Source: JAJFUE01 sp041687335
GTDB lineage: Bacteria; Sumerlaeota; Sumerlaeia; MVZB01
DNA: 64,000 nucleotides
Reading direction: 5' to 3'
Assembly: GCA_041687335.1 (NCBI GenBank)
Contig: JAWLCE010000005.1
Location: 85,833 to 149,832 of the forward strand
The notes beneath the pieces are model-generated. The model was given only the letters and a program-made list of their open reading frames with translations. It did no database searches and was not told the DNA's origin. Positions 17,387-26,033 of the stretch are shown one piece after another. Numbering within the stretch: position 1 is the stretch's first letter; the number at the start of each line of letters is the position of its first letter. Position numbers and translations under genes: made by a program.

Positions 17387-20311
17387 TTAATCCTTCTTCA
17401 GGTTCCCCCGCGCCCGCTGGCGCGCCCTGAGGAGCTGGTCGGTATAGCTGCCCTCGCCGCCGGCCGGGGCGCTGCCCGTGGCGCCGCGTGGGGCGGCGCG
17501 ATCGACGGGTGATGCCGGCCGCGACCGCGGCTCGGCGCGCGGGCCCGCCTGCGCCACCGGCGAGTCGCCCTCCGCGCGCACCTGCTTGAGCGAGGCCAGG
17601 AACTCCTCGCGCGTCTCGCGCTGCTGCGCCTCCGACTCGCGCTCGCGCACCTGGCGCTTGATCTCGAGCAGCCCGCCGGTCGCCGCATCCACTTTGCGCC
17701 GCCCCAGGACCCGCTCCTCGACCCAGCCCCAGCCGGTCGCCGCCGCCAGCCGCAGGTCGCGCCAGTCCACCAGCACGCGCCGCACGAAGATATCGAGCAG
17801 CAGCACCACCAGCGCCAGCGACAGCAGCAGTGGCCAGAGCGGCTTGGGCTCGGTGCGCGAGGGCAGGTTGTGCGCGAATACGAAACTCTGCTCATCGAGC
17901 CGCCGCCCCCACGGCCGCGTCAGGTCCGCCAGCCGCCCCAGCAGCGCCGTGTTCGAGCGCGCGTCGCGGAACTCGGGCGAGTAGCTCAGCGCCGTGCCGC
18001 CGGTGATCAGGTCCGCCCCCTCGGCTCCCTGCGCGCGCGCGTTGGCGCCCAGCATGTAGGTCCCCGGCCGCTCCACCGGAAACTCGCCCTCATAGCGCCC
18101 CGGCCCGACCTGGCGCAGCGCCACCTCGAGTGGCTCCAGCTCGGGCGAGACCACCTGCCCCGCGATATCCAGAAAATTCTGGAAATTGCCCGCCGCGTCG
18201 ATCGCATCCACGGTGATCCGCCCCACCCCGCCTTCCACATCCATCTGGATCTGATAGTTGGGGTTGACCGGCGCGCGCAGAACCCAGCGCACCGCCTGCG
18301 TCCAGAACTTGCCATATTCGCCCCAGCCGACCCACTGCGCGCCCCAGCGCTCCTTGGCGTCACTGGTGAAGGCCACCGTCTTGCCCACCCCATGGCGCCA
18401 GTGCGCCAGCAGCGGATCCCCCTTGTCGGTCGTCAGCGGCACGTCGGCCAGCTCCTTGGGGCTCGAGCCGACATAGCCGCCCAGCACCGGATACCCCTGC
18501 CCCAGCCCCGCCAGCAGCGGCGAGCCCTGGCTGATCACCGGCAGGAACGGCTCATTGAAGATCAGCGACTTGCGGATCGTCGCCGCCTCCTTGATGAAAA
18601 TCTGCGGCAGCTTGTTGTAGGCCACCACATCATAAAAATTGCCGCCCCCCTCCTGCGCCAGCTTCTTCATCATGTCGCGGTCGCGCGGGCTGTGCGGGTT
18701 GATCAGCACCGTGCTGATCGTGATCTGCGCCGCCTGGATCTGCCGCACCAGCGCCGGGTTGGGCTGCGCCGGATCGCCGTCGCTGATGATGATGATGTGG
18801 CGCGCCGAGGCATTGGTGGACATCAGGCCGTCATAGGCCATCTGCAGCGTTGGGTCGAAGGTCGGCATGTCGCCCGGCTGGATTGACTGGATCAACGAGC
18901 GCATCCGACCCTTGTTGCCCGCCTCCTGCAGCGGGAACAGCCAGCTCTCCCCGCCCGGATAGCCGAAGTAGAGCACCCCCATCAGGTCGCGCGGCGAAAG
19001 CGTGTCCAGCGCCGCCAGCGCGATCTTCTCCGCCCACATGTTGCCCTGCGGAATTTCGCAGGTGTGGATCACCAGCGCCAGCGCCCCCTGGGGCAGTATC
19101 TTCTCGTTCTTGATGTCCATCGAGACCGGCAGGATTCGCTCGATCGGGCTGTCCTTCCAGCCGCCGGCGCCGAAGCTGTGCTCCCCGCCGATCATCATGA
19201 AGCCGATCCCCAGCGCGTGCACCGCCTGCTCGATCAGCCGCATCTGGTCCGCCGTCACGTCCCCCGCCCCGACGTTGTTGAAGATGATCCCGTCGTAGCT
19301 TTGCAGGTCGCGCAGCGAGTGGGGCAGCCCTTCGGGCGTCACCCGCTCCACGCCGATCTTCTCGCTCAACAGCATCGCCGGCAGCGCGTCGCTCGGCCGC
19401 GCGTCGCCATCCACCAGCAGCACGCGCGGCTCGCCCTGCCCATAGGTGAAGGCGTAGCCGCGGTTGTTCTCCGCGATCTGGTCCCCCTCGGCCTCGATCA
19501 GCACCTCAAAGGTGTGAAACCCCGCGTCGCGCACCTGCGTCGAGACCACAAAGACATTTTTCTTGTCGGCCTCCAGCCGCACCGTGTCGCGCCCGATCAG
19601 CCGGCCGTCCTGCAGGATCGACAGCTGCGCCTCGGTCGCCCCGCGCGAGCTTGCGATCACGCGCACGTCAAAAGGCTCCTCCAGGCTCACCCGGCTCTCG
19701 ACGAGCGCCTTCTCGAGCACGACGTCGTTGCGGTTGTGATACTCCAGCGGCACGAAGTCCAGCGCCACCCCCGCCGCCGCCGCCGCGCGCGCCGCATCGG
19801 CCGCGTCGCCCGTGTTCTCGTTGCCGTCGCTCAGGATCACGATCCGCTTTTGCGACTCGCCCGTGAACATCGCCAGCGCCAGCGAGATCGCCTCACCCAG
19901 ATTCGTCCGCGACCGGTCCACGACCGACATGAAGGGCGCCAGCTCTTGGTCGCGGCTCGGCGCGCGCTCCACCGAGGCATCGCCGCCGAACATGATCACG
20001 CCCGTCTGGTCGCGGGCCCCCATCTGCTTCATCGCGTCCTCGACGAACGCCCGCGCGTATTCCCGCTGCGCCGGCGGCACGCTCTCGGACTGATCGACCA
20101 GAAAGATCACCTTGAGCTGGTCGGACTGGCGTGTCGTGCGCGCCTGGGCCAGCGCCCCCAGCAAAAGCGCCAGCAGCACCAGCCGCAGACCCAGCGCCAT
20201 CCGCCGCCGCGCCGGCGAGAGCAGCTGCAACCGCCGCCCCATCCACCACGCATGCAGCGCCAGCGGCAGCAGGGCCCAAAGGTAATGCGGTTCGCCGAAT
20301 TCAAGCCACAC
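17387..20311 (-). CDS. Large membrane vWA / glutamine amidotransferase-like protein
   Basis: A 974-residue protein starting with GTG. Two N-terminal helices precede a vWA domain with VIFLVDQSESV (intact DxSxS) and IVILSDGNENTG. Next comes a class-I glutamine-amidotransferase-like domain (EPRVLLVDGDARPSD to MIGGEHSFGAGGW) without an obvious Cys-His-Glu triad. A second vWA-like domain follows (LALVIHTCEIPQG ... IIIISDGDPAQPN); its metal site reads HTCEI and is probably dead. A late helix (LWPLLLSLALVVLLLDIF) leads to a charged coiled-coil tail. It starts one base after the NHL gene's stop, so the two are coupled. It probably works with the downstream MoxR; its precise role is unknown. Confidence 0.85.
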   Translation of the reverse strand: MWLEFGEPHYLWALLPLALHAWWMGRRLQLLSPARRRMALGLRLVLLALLLGALAQARTTRQSDQLKVIFLVDQSESVPPAQREYARAFVEDAMKQMGARDQTGVIMFGGDASVERAPSRDQELAPFMSVVDRSRTNLGEAISLALAMFTGESQKRIVILSDGNENTGDAADAARAAAAAGVALDFVPLEYHNRNDVVLEKALVESRVSLEEPFDVRVIASSRGATEAQLSILQDGRLIGRDTVRLEADKKNVFVVSTQVRDAGFHTFEVLIEAEGDQIAENNRGYAFTYGQGEPRVLLVDGDARPSDALPAMLLSEKIGVERVTPEGLPHSLRDLQSYDGIIFNNVGAGDVTADQMRLIEQAVHALGIGFMMIGGEHSFGAGGWKDSPIERILPVSMDIKNEKILPQGALALVIHTCEIPQGNMWAEKIALAALDTLSPRDLMGVLYFGYPGGESWLFPLQEAGNKGRMRSLIQSIQPGDMPTFDPTLQMAYDGLMSTNASARHIIIISDGDPAQPNPALVRQIQAAQITISTVLINPHSPRDRDMMKKLAQEGGGNFYDVVAYNKLPQIFIKEAATIRKSLIFNEPFLPVISQGSPLLAGLGQGYPVLGGYVGSSPKELADVPLTTDKGDPLLAHWRHGVGKTVAFTSDAKERWGAQWVGWGEYGKFWTQAVRWVLRAPVNPNYQIQMDVEGGVGRITVDAIDAAGNFQNFLDIAGQVVSPELEPLEVALRQVGPGRYEGEFPVERPGTYMLGANARAQGAEGADLITGGTALSYSPEFRDARSNTALLGRLADLTRPWGRRLDEQSFVFAHNLPSRTEPKPLWPLLLSLALVVLLLDIFVRRVLVDWRDLRLAAATGWGWVEERVLGRRKVDAATGGLLEIKRQVRERESEAQQRETREEFLASLKQVRAEGDSPVAQAGPRAEPRSRPASPVDRAAPRGATGSAPAGGEGSYTDQLLRARQRARGNLKKD

Positions 20312-20312
20312 G

Positions 20313-21314
20313 CTAGGAGCCCTCTCGGAGTGCGGCAGCTTGCGGCCCCGCTCCCACCATTCTCAGCTCAAACCGCTGCAGCCGGTGGTTGAGCGTGTCG
20401 GCCACCCAGGCATGGTCGCCGTCACGGCCGGCCGCCACCCCCCAGGGCTGGCCCAGCCGCCCCGGCTCGGCGCCCGCCCCGCCCAACAGACCCAGCGTCC
20501 GCCCCTCCTCGTCCAGCACCTGCACGCGATGGTTGCCCCACTCGGCCACCAGCACCCGCCCCGCTGCATCCACTGCGATGTCGTAGGGGAAATTAAACTG
20601 ACCCGTGCCCGCGCCCCCCCAGACCGTCAGCAGCTCGCCCTCGGGCGAGAACACCTGCAGCCGGTGGTTGCAGGTGTCGGCCACGATCAATCGCCCGTCG
20701 GGGCTCAGCGCCAGCGCCATCGGTCGCTGGAAGCGCCCCGGCTCCGACCCGAACCCGCCGAACTGGCGCACGAACTCCCCAGACCGCGTGAATACCATCA
20801 CCCGGTCGTGCTCGCCATACTCGGCCAGATACATCGTCCCGTCCGCGTCCAGCGCGATGTCGGTGGGGTAGATCATCTGCCCGGGCTCCGAGCCATAGAC
20901 GCCGAACTGCCCCAGCAGCCGCCCCGTCAGCGAGTAGCGCAGAATGCGGCTGTTGTGGGTGTCGGCCACTAGCAGCGTCGTGGTGGAGGGGTCGCTCGCA
21001 TCGAAGATGATGCCGGTCGGGGTGCCGTTGTCGTATTTGGGCAGCATCCACTGCGTCAGCGGCTCGCCGCGATCGGAGAGAATCTGCACCCGGCCTGTGC
21101 GGTCGGTCACGGCGAGCCGGCCATCGGCGGCCACGTCGATCCCGCGCGGAAACGAAAATCGCCCCGCCACCCCGCCACGCTCGCCCGCCACCAGCACGCC
21201 ATCGCCCCCGCGCGCGCCGCTGGCCTGGCCGCAGCCGCTCCCGGCCAGCGCCGCCAGCGCCAGCGTCGCCAGCAGGGCGCGCCAGCGGCGGGGGGAGGTG
21301 GCAGGCCGGCTCAA
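20313..21314 (-). CDS. NHL-repeat lipoprotein
   Basis: A 333-residue exported protein. It begins with a lipoprotein-type signal (LATLALAALAGSGC; Cys is the likely lipidation site). It then has six NHL beta-propeller blades, seen as repeated F-x-x-P-x-D-I-A and V-A-D-T-x-N-H-R elements such as FPRGIDVAADGRLAV, YPTDIALDADGTMYLAEYG, LIVADTCNHRLQVF and WVADTLNHRLQRF. NHL propellers bind proteins, peptides or RNA, so this one may be a periplasmic scaffold. Its start overlaps the preceding gene's stop by four bases, placing it firmly in the operon with the vWA and MoxR genes. Confidence 0.88.
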   Translation of the reverse strand: MSRPATSPRRWRALLATLALAALAGSGCGQASGARGGDGVLVAGERGGVAGRFSFPRGIDVAADGRLAVTDRTGRVQILSDRGEPLTQWMLPKYDNGTPTGIIFDASDPSTTTLLVADTHNSRILRYSLTGRLLGQFGVYGSEPGQMIYPTDIALDADGTMYLAEYGEHDRVMVFTRSGEFVRQFGGFGSEPGRFQRPMALALSPDGRLIVADTCNHRLQVFSPEGELLTVWGGAGTGQFNFPYDIAVDAAGRVLVAEWGNHRVQVLDEEGRTLGLLGGAGAEPGRLGQPWGVAAGRDGDHAWVADTLNHRLQRFELRMVGAGPQAAALREGS

Positions 21315-22999
21315 GGCGTCGCGCCCGGCGTCGGCGCCGGCTGCGGCTGAGCCTTGCGCTCCTGCTTGATCGAATCGAAATAGTCGCGCACCAGCGCCTT
21401 GTGTTCGAGCGGCAGCGGTTCGCGTTGGATCGTGTCCTCGGCCCGCTGCGAAAACTCCAGCCGCAGCTCCTCGTATTGCGCCGTCACTTCGCCCGGGGTC
21501 TGCGTGCCCTCCACCTTGAAGCGCGCGATGATCTCACCGGCCACAAGGTCGCCCTTGATCTGGCGGCGCTCGAACGCGACCTCGCCCTCGGCCCGCCGCG
21601 CCACCCCGCCGCGCCCCTGGCCCGGCCCGCCCATGCCCTGCCCCTGGCCGCCCTCGCCCGGCTGCCAGTCGCTGGTCCGGCCCGCCCCCTGAGCCTGGCC
21701 CTGGCCTTCGCCCTGCCCCTCGCTGCCCTCCATTCCCTCGCCACCCTCGCCGCCCGGCTGACCCTCGCCGGGCTGGCCATGCTCGGCGCCGCAGCTCTCG
21801 CACTTGCCCCCGGAGTCCAGCTGGCCGCCGCAGTCGCTGCACTTGCCGCTCGAGACCGCCGCCATCGCTGCCCGCTGCCCCTCCATCTCACTCTGGAGCT
21901 GCTCGAGCATCTGCAACTGGGCCAGCATCCCCTCCAGCTGCATCATCTCCCCGGCCGCATCCTCCAGCTCGGCCATCGCCGCGTTGAAGTTGCCCTCGCT
22001 CATCTGCTCGGCGGCCGCCCCCAGCGCCTGCGCCACCGGCGACTGCTCGCTCATCTTGTCGGCCATCGCCTTCATCTCGCGCGCCAGCGCCTGTTTCTCC
22101 TCCTCGTTCAGCTCGCCCTTCTGCAGCTTGTCCTTGAGCTCCTGGAGCGCCTGCGCCGCCTCGCCAAAGTTGCCGTTCTGGATATCCTTGGCGATCTCGC
22201 TGGTCATGCGGCCCTCGCCGCGCGACTTCATGTCCGCCGCCCGCTCCAGTTGCTTGCTCATCTCGCTGCGCTGGTTGCGCAGCTTCTCGTTGAGCTTGTC
22301 CATCCGCGCCAGCGCCTGCTCCGCGTCGATCTGCTGCTCGCGCAACTGGCGCGCCAGCATCGCCAGCTCGCGCTGCGCCCCCTGGATCGGCTCGGGCTTC
22401 TGCAGCTGGTTTTGCTCGGCAATCTCGGCCGCCAGCTCGTCCAGTCGGCGCGCGCTCTCGCGCCGGGCCGTCACCCGCTCCACCTCGCGCTTGACCTCCG
22501 CGCGGCTGTCGCCCGCCAGCAGGTTCCACTGCGGCATGAAAAAGAAGATCAGCGCCAGCAGCGCCAGCGATCCGGCGGCGGCGCTCATCTGTCGCCCAAG
22601 CTCAATGCGGATGACTTCGCCCGGCCGCACCCGCCGCGCATGCGCGATCGCGTCGGCCAGCACCGCCTGCTCGACCTCCCCGCGCGGCTGCTCGAGCAGC
22701 ATCCCCGTCGAGAGCCGCTCCTTGAGGCCCAGCGCCTCGTCGGTCCGCAGCGCCGCCTCCAGCAGCGTCGCCCGCCGGCGCACCAGCGCCGCCAGCCACC
22801 ACGCCGCGCCCGCCCCCGCCAGCCACGGCGCCACCTCGGCCGCCGCCGCGGGCAGCGGCACCAGCCGGCTCGCCACCACGTAAAGCGCCAGCGCCAGCCC
22901 CAGCCAGGCCGTCGCCAGCAGCCCCAGCCGGAGCGCCCGCGCCAGGATCAGCCGTCGCCGGACGGCACGGATTTTGTCAAGCAGCGGCCGGTTCATCAT
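21311..22999 (-). CDS. Membrane-anchored coiled-coil protein with zinc ribbon (DUF4175-like)
   Basis: A 562-residue protein, first gene of the operon. Two N-terminal helices (LGLLATAWLGLALALYVVA and a second near residue 65) and a third near 160 (SLALLALIFFFMPQW) precede a long charged coiled coil (about 185-390) rich in Gln, Glu and Lys. A four-Cys ribbon, CSDCGG ... CESCG, follows, then a Gly/Gln/Glu low-complexity stretch and a basic C-terminal domain. The arrangement resembles DUF4175-type proteins found with MoxR/vWA operons. The chosen start (MMNRPLLDKIRAV) has GGAAG upstream; an ORF extending to 23131 would include AT-rich promoter-like sequence. Function unknown. Confidence 0.75.
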   Translation of the reverse strand: MMNRPLLDKIRAVRRRLILARALRLGLLATAWLGLALALYVVASRLVPLPAAAAEVAPWLAGAGAAWWLAALVRRRATLLEAALRTDEALGLKERLSTGMLLEQPRGEVEQAVLADAIAHARRVRPGEVIRIELGRQMSAAAGSLALLALIFFFMPQWNLLAGDSRAEVKREVERVTARRESARRLDELAAEIAEQNQLQKPEPIQGAQRELAMLARQLREQQIDAEQALARMDKLNEKLRNQRSEMSKQLERAADMKSRGEGRMTSEIAKDIQNGNFGEAAQALQELKDKLQKGELNEEEKQALAREMKAMADKMSEQSPVAQALGAAAEQMSEGNFNAAMAELEDAAGEMMQLEGMLAQLQMLEQLQSEMEGQRAAMAAVSSGKCSDCGGQLDSGGKCESCGAEHGQPGEGQPGGEGGEGMEGSEGQGEGQGQAQGAGRTSDWQPGEGGQGQGMGGPGQGRGGVARRAEGEVAFERRQIKGDLVAGEIIARFKVEGTQTPGEVTAQYEELRLEFSQRAEDTIQREPLPLEHKALVRDYFDSIKQERKAQPQPAPTPGATP

Positions 23000-23171
23000 T
23001 GTGGGCTTCTTCCGGCGCAAACGCAAAAAGGCGTGGAGTCGCATCAATCGGGTTTCATTGAACCACCCGCGCTCAACCCTCGTCAAACCCCAAATAAACC
23101 AAAGTTTTTTTGAAAATATTTTGAAACGCACCGCCCGCCGCCGCGTCTATAAATACCCGCCCGCGCGCGTC

Positions 23172-24188
23172 TCAAGCCCCCGTCAGCAACTGATAAAACG
23201 CCGGCACCGTCGCCAGGTGGTCCCCTTGGATGTAAAACCCGCGCCCCCCGAACGCCTCGGGGATGCGCACGACCACGCTCTTGATGTCGCGGCAGTAATA
23301 GCCCGCGGCCCGCTCATTGTCGGCATCGCCCGGGTCGGCCACCCGGATATCGAAGCTGGCGGTGGTCAGCCCGCGCGGCGGCCGGCCGACGTTGGCCGCC
23401 ATCGAGACCGCCTTCAGGAACACCTCCGGCCCCGTCACCGAGGTGCCCACATTCAGGTAGACCCCGCCCCCCTCGGCCAGCTTCTCCACCTCGGCGCAGA
23501 AGATCAGGAAGTCGCGCCCCGAGCAGCCGCCCTTGGCCGCCGGGTCCCACGTCGGGTGCTGGTCGATGATGTCCGTACCGATCCCGGCGTGCATCGTCAC
23601 CGGCACGCCCGCGCCCCAGCCCCCGCCGATGACGCTCAGCCGCGCGTGCGGGAACTCCGCCCGCTCCGGGAAGGCCTCGCCCCCGATCAGCCGCCCCAGC
23701 GCCTCGCCGGCGCCCACACCCAGCCGGTGGCCGTGGCTCAGCGCCCGGTTGATCAGCGTGCAGGTCTCGCGCGCGAAGCCGAACTCCCCACGCGGCAGCG
23801 CCCGCACCACGTCCTCGCTGGTGCGCCCGATCAGGGCCAACTCCAGGTCGTGGATCATCCCCGCCGCGTTCATTGCCACCAGCGTCACCAGCCCGCGCTC
23901 GGCCAGGTCGCGAACCAGCGGCCCAAACCCGTTCTTGATGGTGTGCGCCCCACACATCCAGATGACCGGCCGCCCCTGCGCCCGCGCCGCCCGCACGGCC
24001 CCGGCCAGCTCGGCCAGCTCGGGGGCATGGGCCAGCCGCGGCCCCGCGGCCAGCGCGCCGGGGCTCGTCAGTGCCTCCGCCGCCACCTTGGACTCGCGCC
24101 CCCCCAGCGGATAATCTCGAATGCGCGAGCTGTCGAACAACGGATAGCGGCCGGCGTAGTGCATCGGGGCTTCCACCTCCTGGATCAT
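23172..24188 (-). CDS. Conserved protein of unknown function
   Basis: A 338-residue soluble protein without signal peptide or membrane segment. Notable stretches are VIWMCGAHTIKNGFGPLVRDL (a His/Lys-bearing loop), VTLVAMNAAGMIHDLELALIGRTSEDV, VIGGGWGAGVPVTMHAGIGTD, and NVGTSVTGPEVFLKAVSMAAN. These glycine-rich, alternating segments suggest a Rossmann-like nucleotide- or substrate-binding fold. I recognise the pattern as a widespread uncharacterised family but cannot name a reaction; a deoxyhypusine-synthase-like fold is one possibility. It begins with the uninterrupted ORF start MIQEVEAPMHYAG behind GGAGG-like sequence and stands alone. Confidence 0.7.
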   Translation of the reverse strand: MIQEVEAPMHYAGRYPLFDSSRIRDYPLGGRESKVAAEALTSPGALAAGPRLAHAPELAELAGAVRAARAQGRPVIWMCGAHTIKNGFGPLVRDLAERGLVTLVAMNAAGMIHDLELALIGRTSEDVVRALPRGEFGFARETCTLINRALSHGHRLGVGAGEALGRLIGGEAFPERAEFPHARLSVIGGGWGAGVPVTMHAGIGTDIIDQHPTWDPAAKGGCSGRDFLIFCAEVEKLAEGGGVYLNVGTSVTGPEVFLKAVSMAANVGRPPRGLTTASFDIRVADPGDADNERAAGYYCRDIKSVVVRIPEAFGGRGFYIQGDHLATVPAFYQLLTGA

Positions 24189-24252
24189 TTACTTCCCAGA
24201 AGGAATCTAAAGCCCCCGCCCCCGAACCTCAATCCCGATTCCCGCCGCCATC

Positions 24253-24280
24253 AAAAAAGCAGCCCCCGGCTGGGGGCTGC
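24253..24280 (-). terminator. Rho-independent terminator of the SPW gene
   Basis: On the minus strand, GCAGCCCCC-AGCC-GGGGGCTGC is followed by six T. It lies 28 bases past the SPW gene's stop. Confidence 0.9.
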
Positions 24281-24307
24281 AGATTGTGCGGCCTCGGGGG
24301 GAGCCCC

Positions 24308-24679
24308 CTAGCGATGTGGATAGACCCGGTAGCGCCGCGCCATCGGTATGGCGATCAAGGCCAGGATCACGATGGCCGCCCCCATGATCCACGCGTTCCA
24401 GGCCGCGGTTTCGGTGCGGAAGCCAAAGAGCCACGGCGAAAGGAAGAAGATGGCGCCGAGAACCACCAGCACGTATTCAGTAGCCTTGTTGAACGACTGG
24501 GCCATCCCCCAGCCCGAGACAATGACCACCGCGATACCGATGATGACCGACGTCCAGGTGCTGACGGGGAACATCGAGGTGCCCAAAGCCCACGGCGCAA
24601 TGATCAGCCACAGCCCGAGCACAAAGTTGATGCCATCGAGAACTTTCTTCGGTGTGTTGGGATTTTCTACCCGTGCCAT
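24308..24679 (-). CDS. SPW-repeat membrane protein
   Basis: A 123-residue membrane protein with four helices arranged as two copies of the SPW repeat. LGLWLIIAPWALGTS and LGAIFFLSPWLFGF are the two signature segments (IAPWALG, LSPWLFG). Helices WTSVIIGIAVVIVSGW and AWIMGAAIVILALIAI complete each repeat. The family's function is unknown; it occurs as small stand-alone membrane proteins. The start is MARVENPNT, preceded by GGAGGTG; an upstream in-frame codon is five residues away. A clear terminator follows, so the gene is a single transcription unit. Confidence 0.9.
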   Translation of the reverse strand: MARVENPNTPKKVLDGINFVLGLWLIIAPWALGTSMFPVSTWTSVIIGIAVVIVSGWGMAQSFNKATEYVLVVLGAIFFLSPWLFGFRTETAAWNAWIMGAAIVILALIAIPMARRYRVYPHR

Positions 24680-24898
24680 ACGTTTCACCTCCATCAGCCG
24701 TTTTGGTTATGGCTGAATGATTGACCATCATATTTTCACCGATCCGCCCTCCCGCCGTAATCAGGCATGCTGTCCATTATATGGTGGGGCGTTTCCCCAA
24801 TTGGTGCCGCCCCCGCACCAGGCTAATCTGGACGCGCCCGCCCCCCGCCGGGTATAGTGTGTCCTGACCGCACCGCCCGAACCCCACAGGAGCCCACG

Positions 24899-25930
24899 AT
24901 GAGCGAGCGCACCATCCGGATCGGCGTGATCGGCGCCGGCGCCAACACCCGCGAGCGCCACATCCCCGGCCTGCAGGCCATCCCCGGCGTGCGCGTGCTG
25001 ATGGTCTGCAACCGCAGCCGCGAATCCGCCGCCCGCGTCGCCGAACAGTTCGACATCCCCCAGGTCTGCGACCGCTGGAACCAGGTCATCGAAGACGAGC
25101 GCATCGATGCGGTTGTGATCGGCACCTGGCCCAACCTGCACGCCCCGGCCACCATCGCGGCGCTCGAGGCCGGCAAGCACGTGCTGGTCGAGGCGCGCAT
25201 GGCGCTTAACGCCGCCGAGGCCCGCGCCATGGCCGCCACCGCCGTCCGCCGCCCCGGCCTGGTCGCGCAGGTCGTGCCCTCACCGGTCACCCTCGCCGTC
25301 GACCCCGCCATCCGCCGGCTGCTGGCCGAGGGCTTCATTGACGAGCCGCTGGCCATCGAAATTCGTCAAGGCGACCAGTTCCTCGACCGTGACGCCCCGC
25401 TGCACTGGCGCCAGGACTTCGACCTGAGCGGCTTCAACACAATGGCTCTCGGCATCTGGTACGAGGCCCTGCTGCGTTGGGTCGGCGAGGCCACCCGCGT
25501 CAGCGCGATGGGCCGCACCTTCGTCCGCCAGCGCCGCGGTGCCGATGGCCGCCTGCGCGCCGTGCGCGTGCCCGACCACCTCGACGTGCTGGCCGAGATG
25601 GCCTGCGGGGCCCAGGCCCACATCCGCATGTCCAGCGTCACCGGACTGGCCGGCTCCCCCGAGGCCGTCCTCTTCGGCAGCGAGGGCACCCTGCGCTTCG
25701 ACGGCACCCACCTCTGGGGCGCCCGCCGCGACGAGCCCAAGCTTAAAAAAATCGAGATTCCAAAGGACGAGCGCGGCCGCTGGCGCGTCGAGGAAGAATT
25801 CATCGGCGCCATCCGCGGGCAGGAGCCGATCCGCCTGACCACCTTCGGCGACGGGGTCAAATACATGGAGTTCACCGAGGCCGTCGCCCGCGCCATCGCC
25901 GAGGGGCTCGTCATCCCGCTGCCCCTCTGA
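24899..25930 (+). CDS. Gfo/Idh/MocA family oxidoreductase
   Basis: NAD(P)-dependent dehydrogenase of 343 residues. The Rossmann motif is IGVIGAGANTRERHIPG (residues 8-24), and the helix-strand pattern VVIGTWPNLHAPATIAALEAGKHVLVEARMA is typical, with EARMA in place of the usual EKP(L/M)A. This substitution of the catalytic-loop Lys-Pro by Ala-Arg is unusual and may alter activity. A C-terminal sheet domain follows. There is no Tat or other signal, so unlike the three exported relatives here it is cytoplasmic. AGGAG precedes the ATG. Substrate unknown, probably a sugar or inositol derivative. Confidence 0.88.
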   Translation: MSERTIRIGVIGAGANTRERHIPGLQAIPGVRVLMVCNRSRESAARVAEQFDIPQVCDRWNQVIEDERIDAVVIGTWPNLHAPATIAALEAGKHVLVEARMALNAAEARAMAATAVRRPGLVAQVVPSPVTLAVDPAIRRLLAEGFIDEPLAIEIRQGDQFLDRDAPLHWRQDFDLSGFNTMALGIWYEALLRWVGEATRVSAMGRTFVRQRRGADGRLRAVRVPDHLDVLAEMACGAQAHIRMSSVTGLAGSPEAVLFGSEGTLRFDGTHLWGARRDEPKLKKIEIPKDERGRWRVEEEFIGAIRGQEPIRLTTFGDGVKYMEFTEAVARAIAEGLVIPLPL

Positions 25931-26033
25931 GGCCGCCGCCGTCACTCGGCCGCATCCCGACCTGCATGTTTGAATTTGACACCCGGCATGCACTGACCCA
26001 CACTGTCCGCATTCGAAAGACGGAGCCGCAGTC

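Noticed and set aside
19064..20392. Plus-strand ORF of 442 codons opposite the vWA protein
   Set aside because: Shadow frame; the vWA and amidotransferase-like domains lie on the minus strand.
21401..23113. Plus-strand ORF of 570 codons
   Set aside because: Antisense to the coiled-coil protein; Leu/Arg/His-rich low complexity only.
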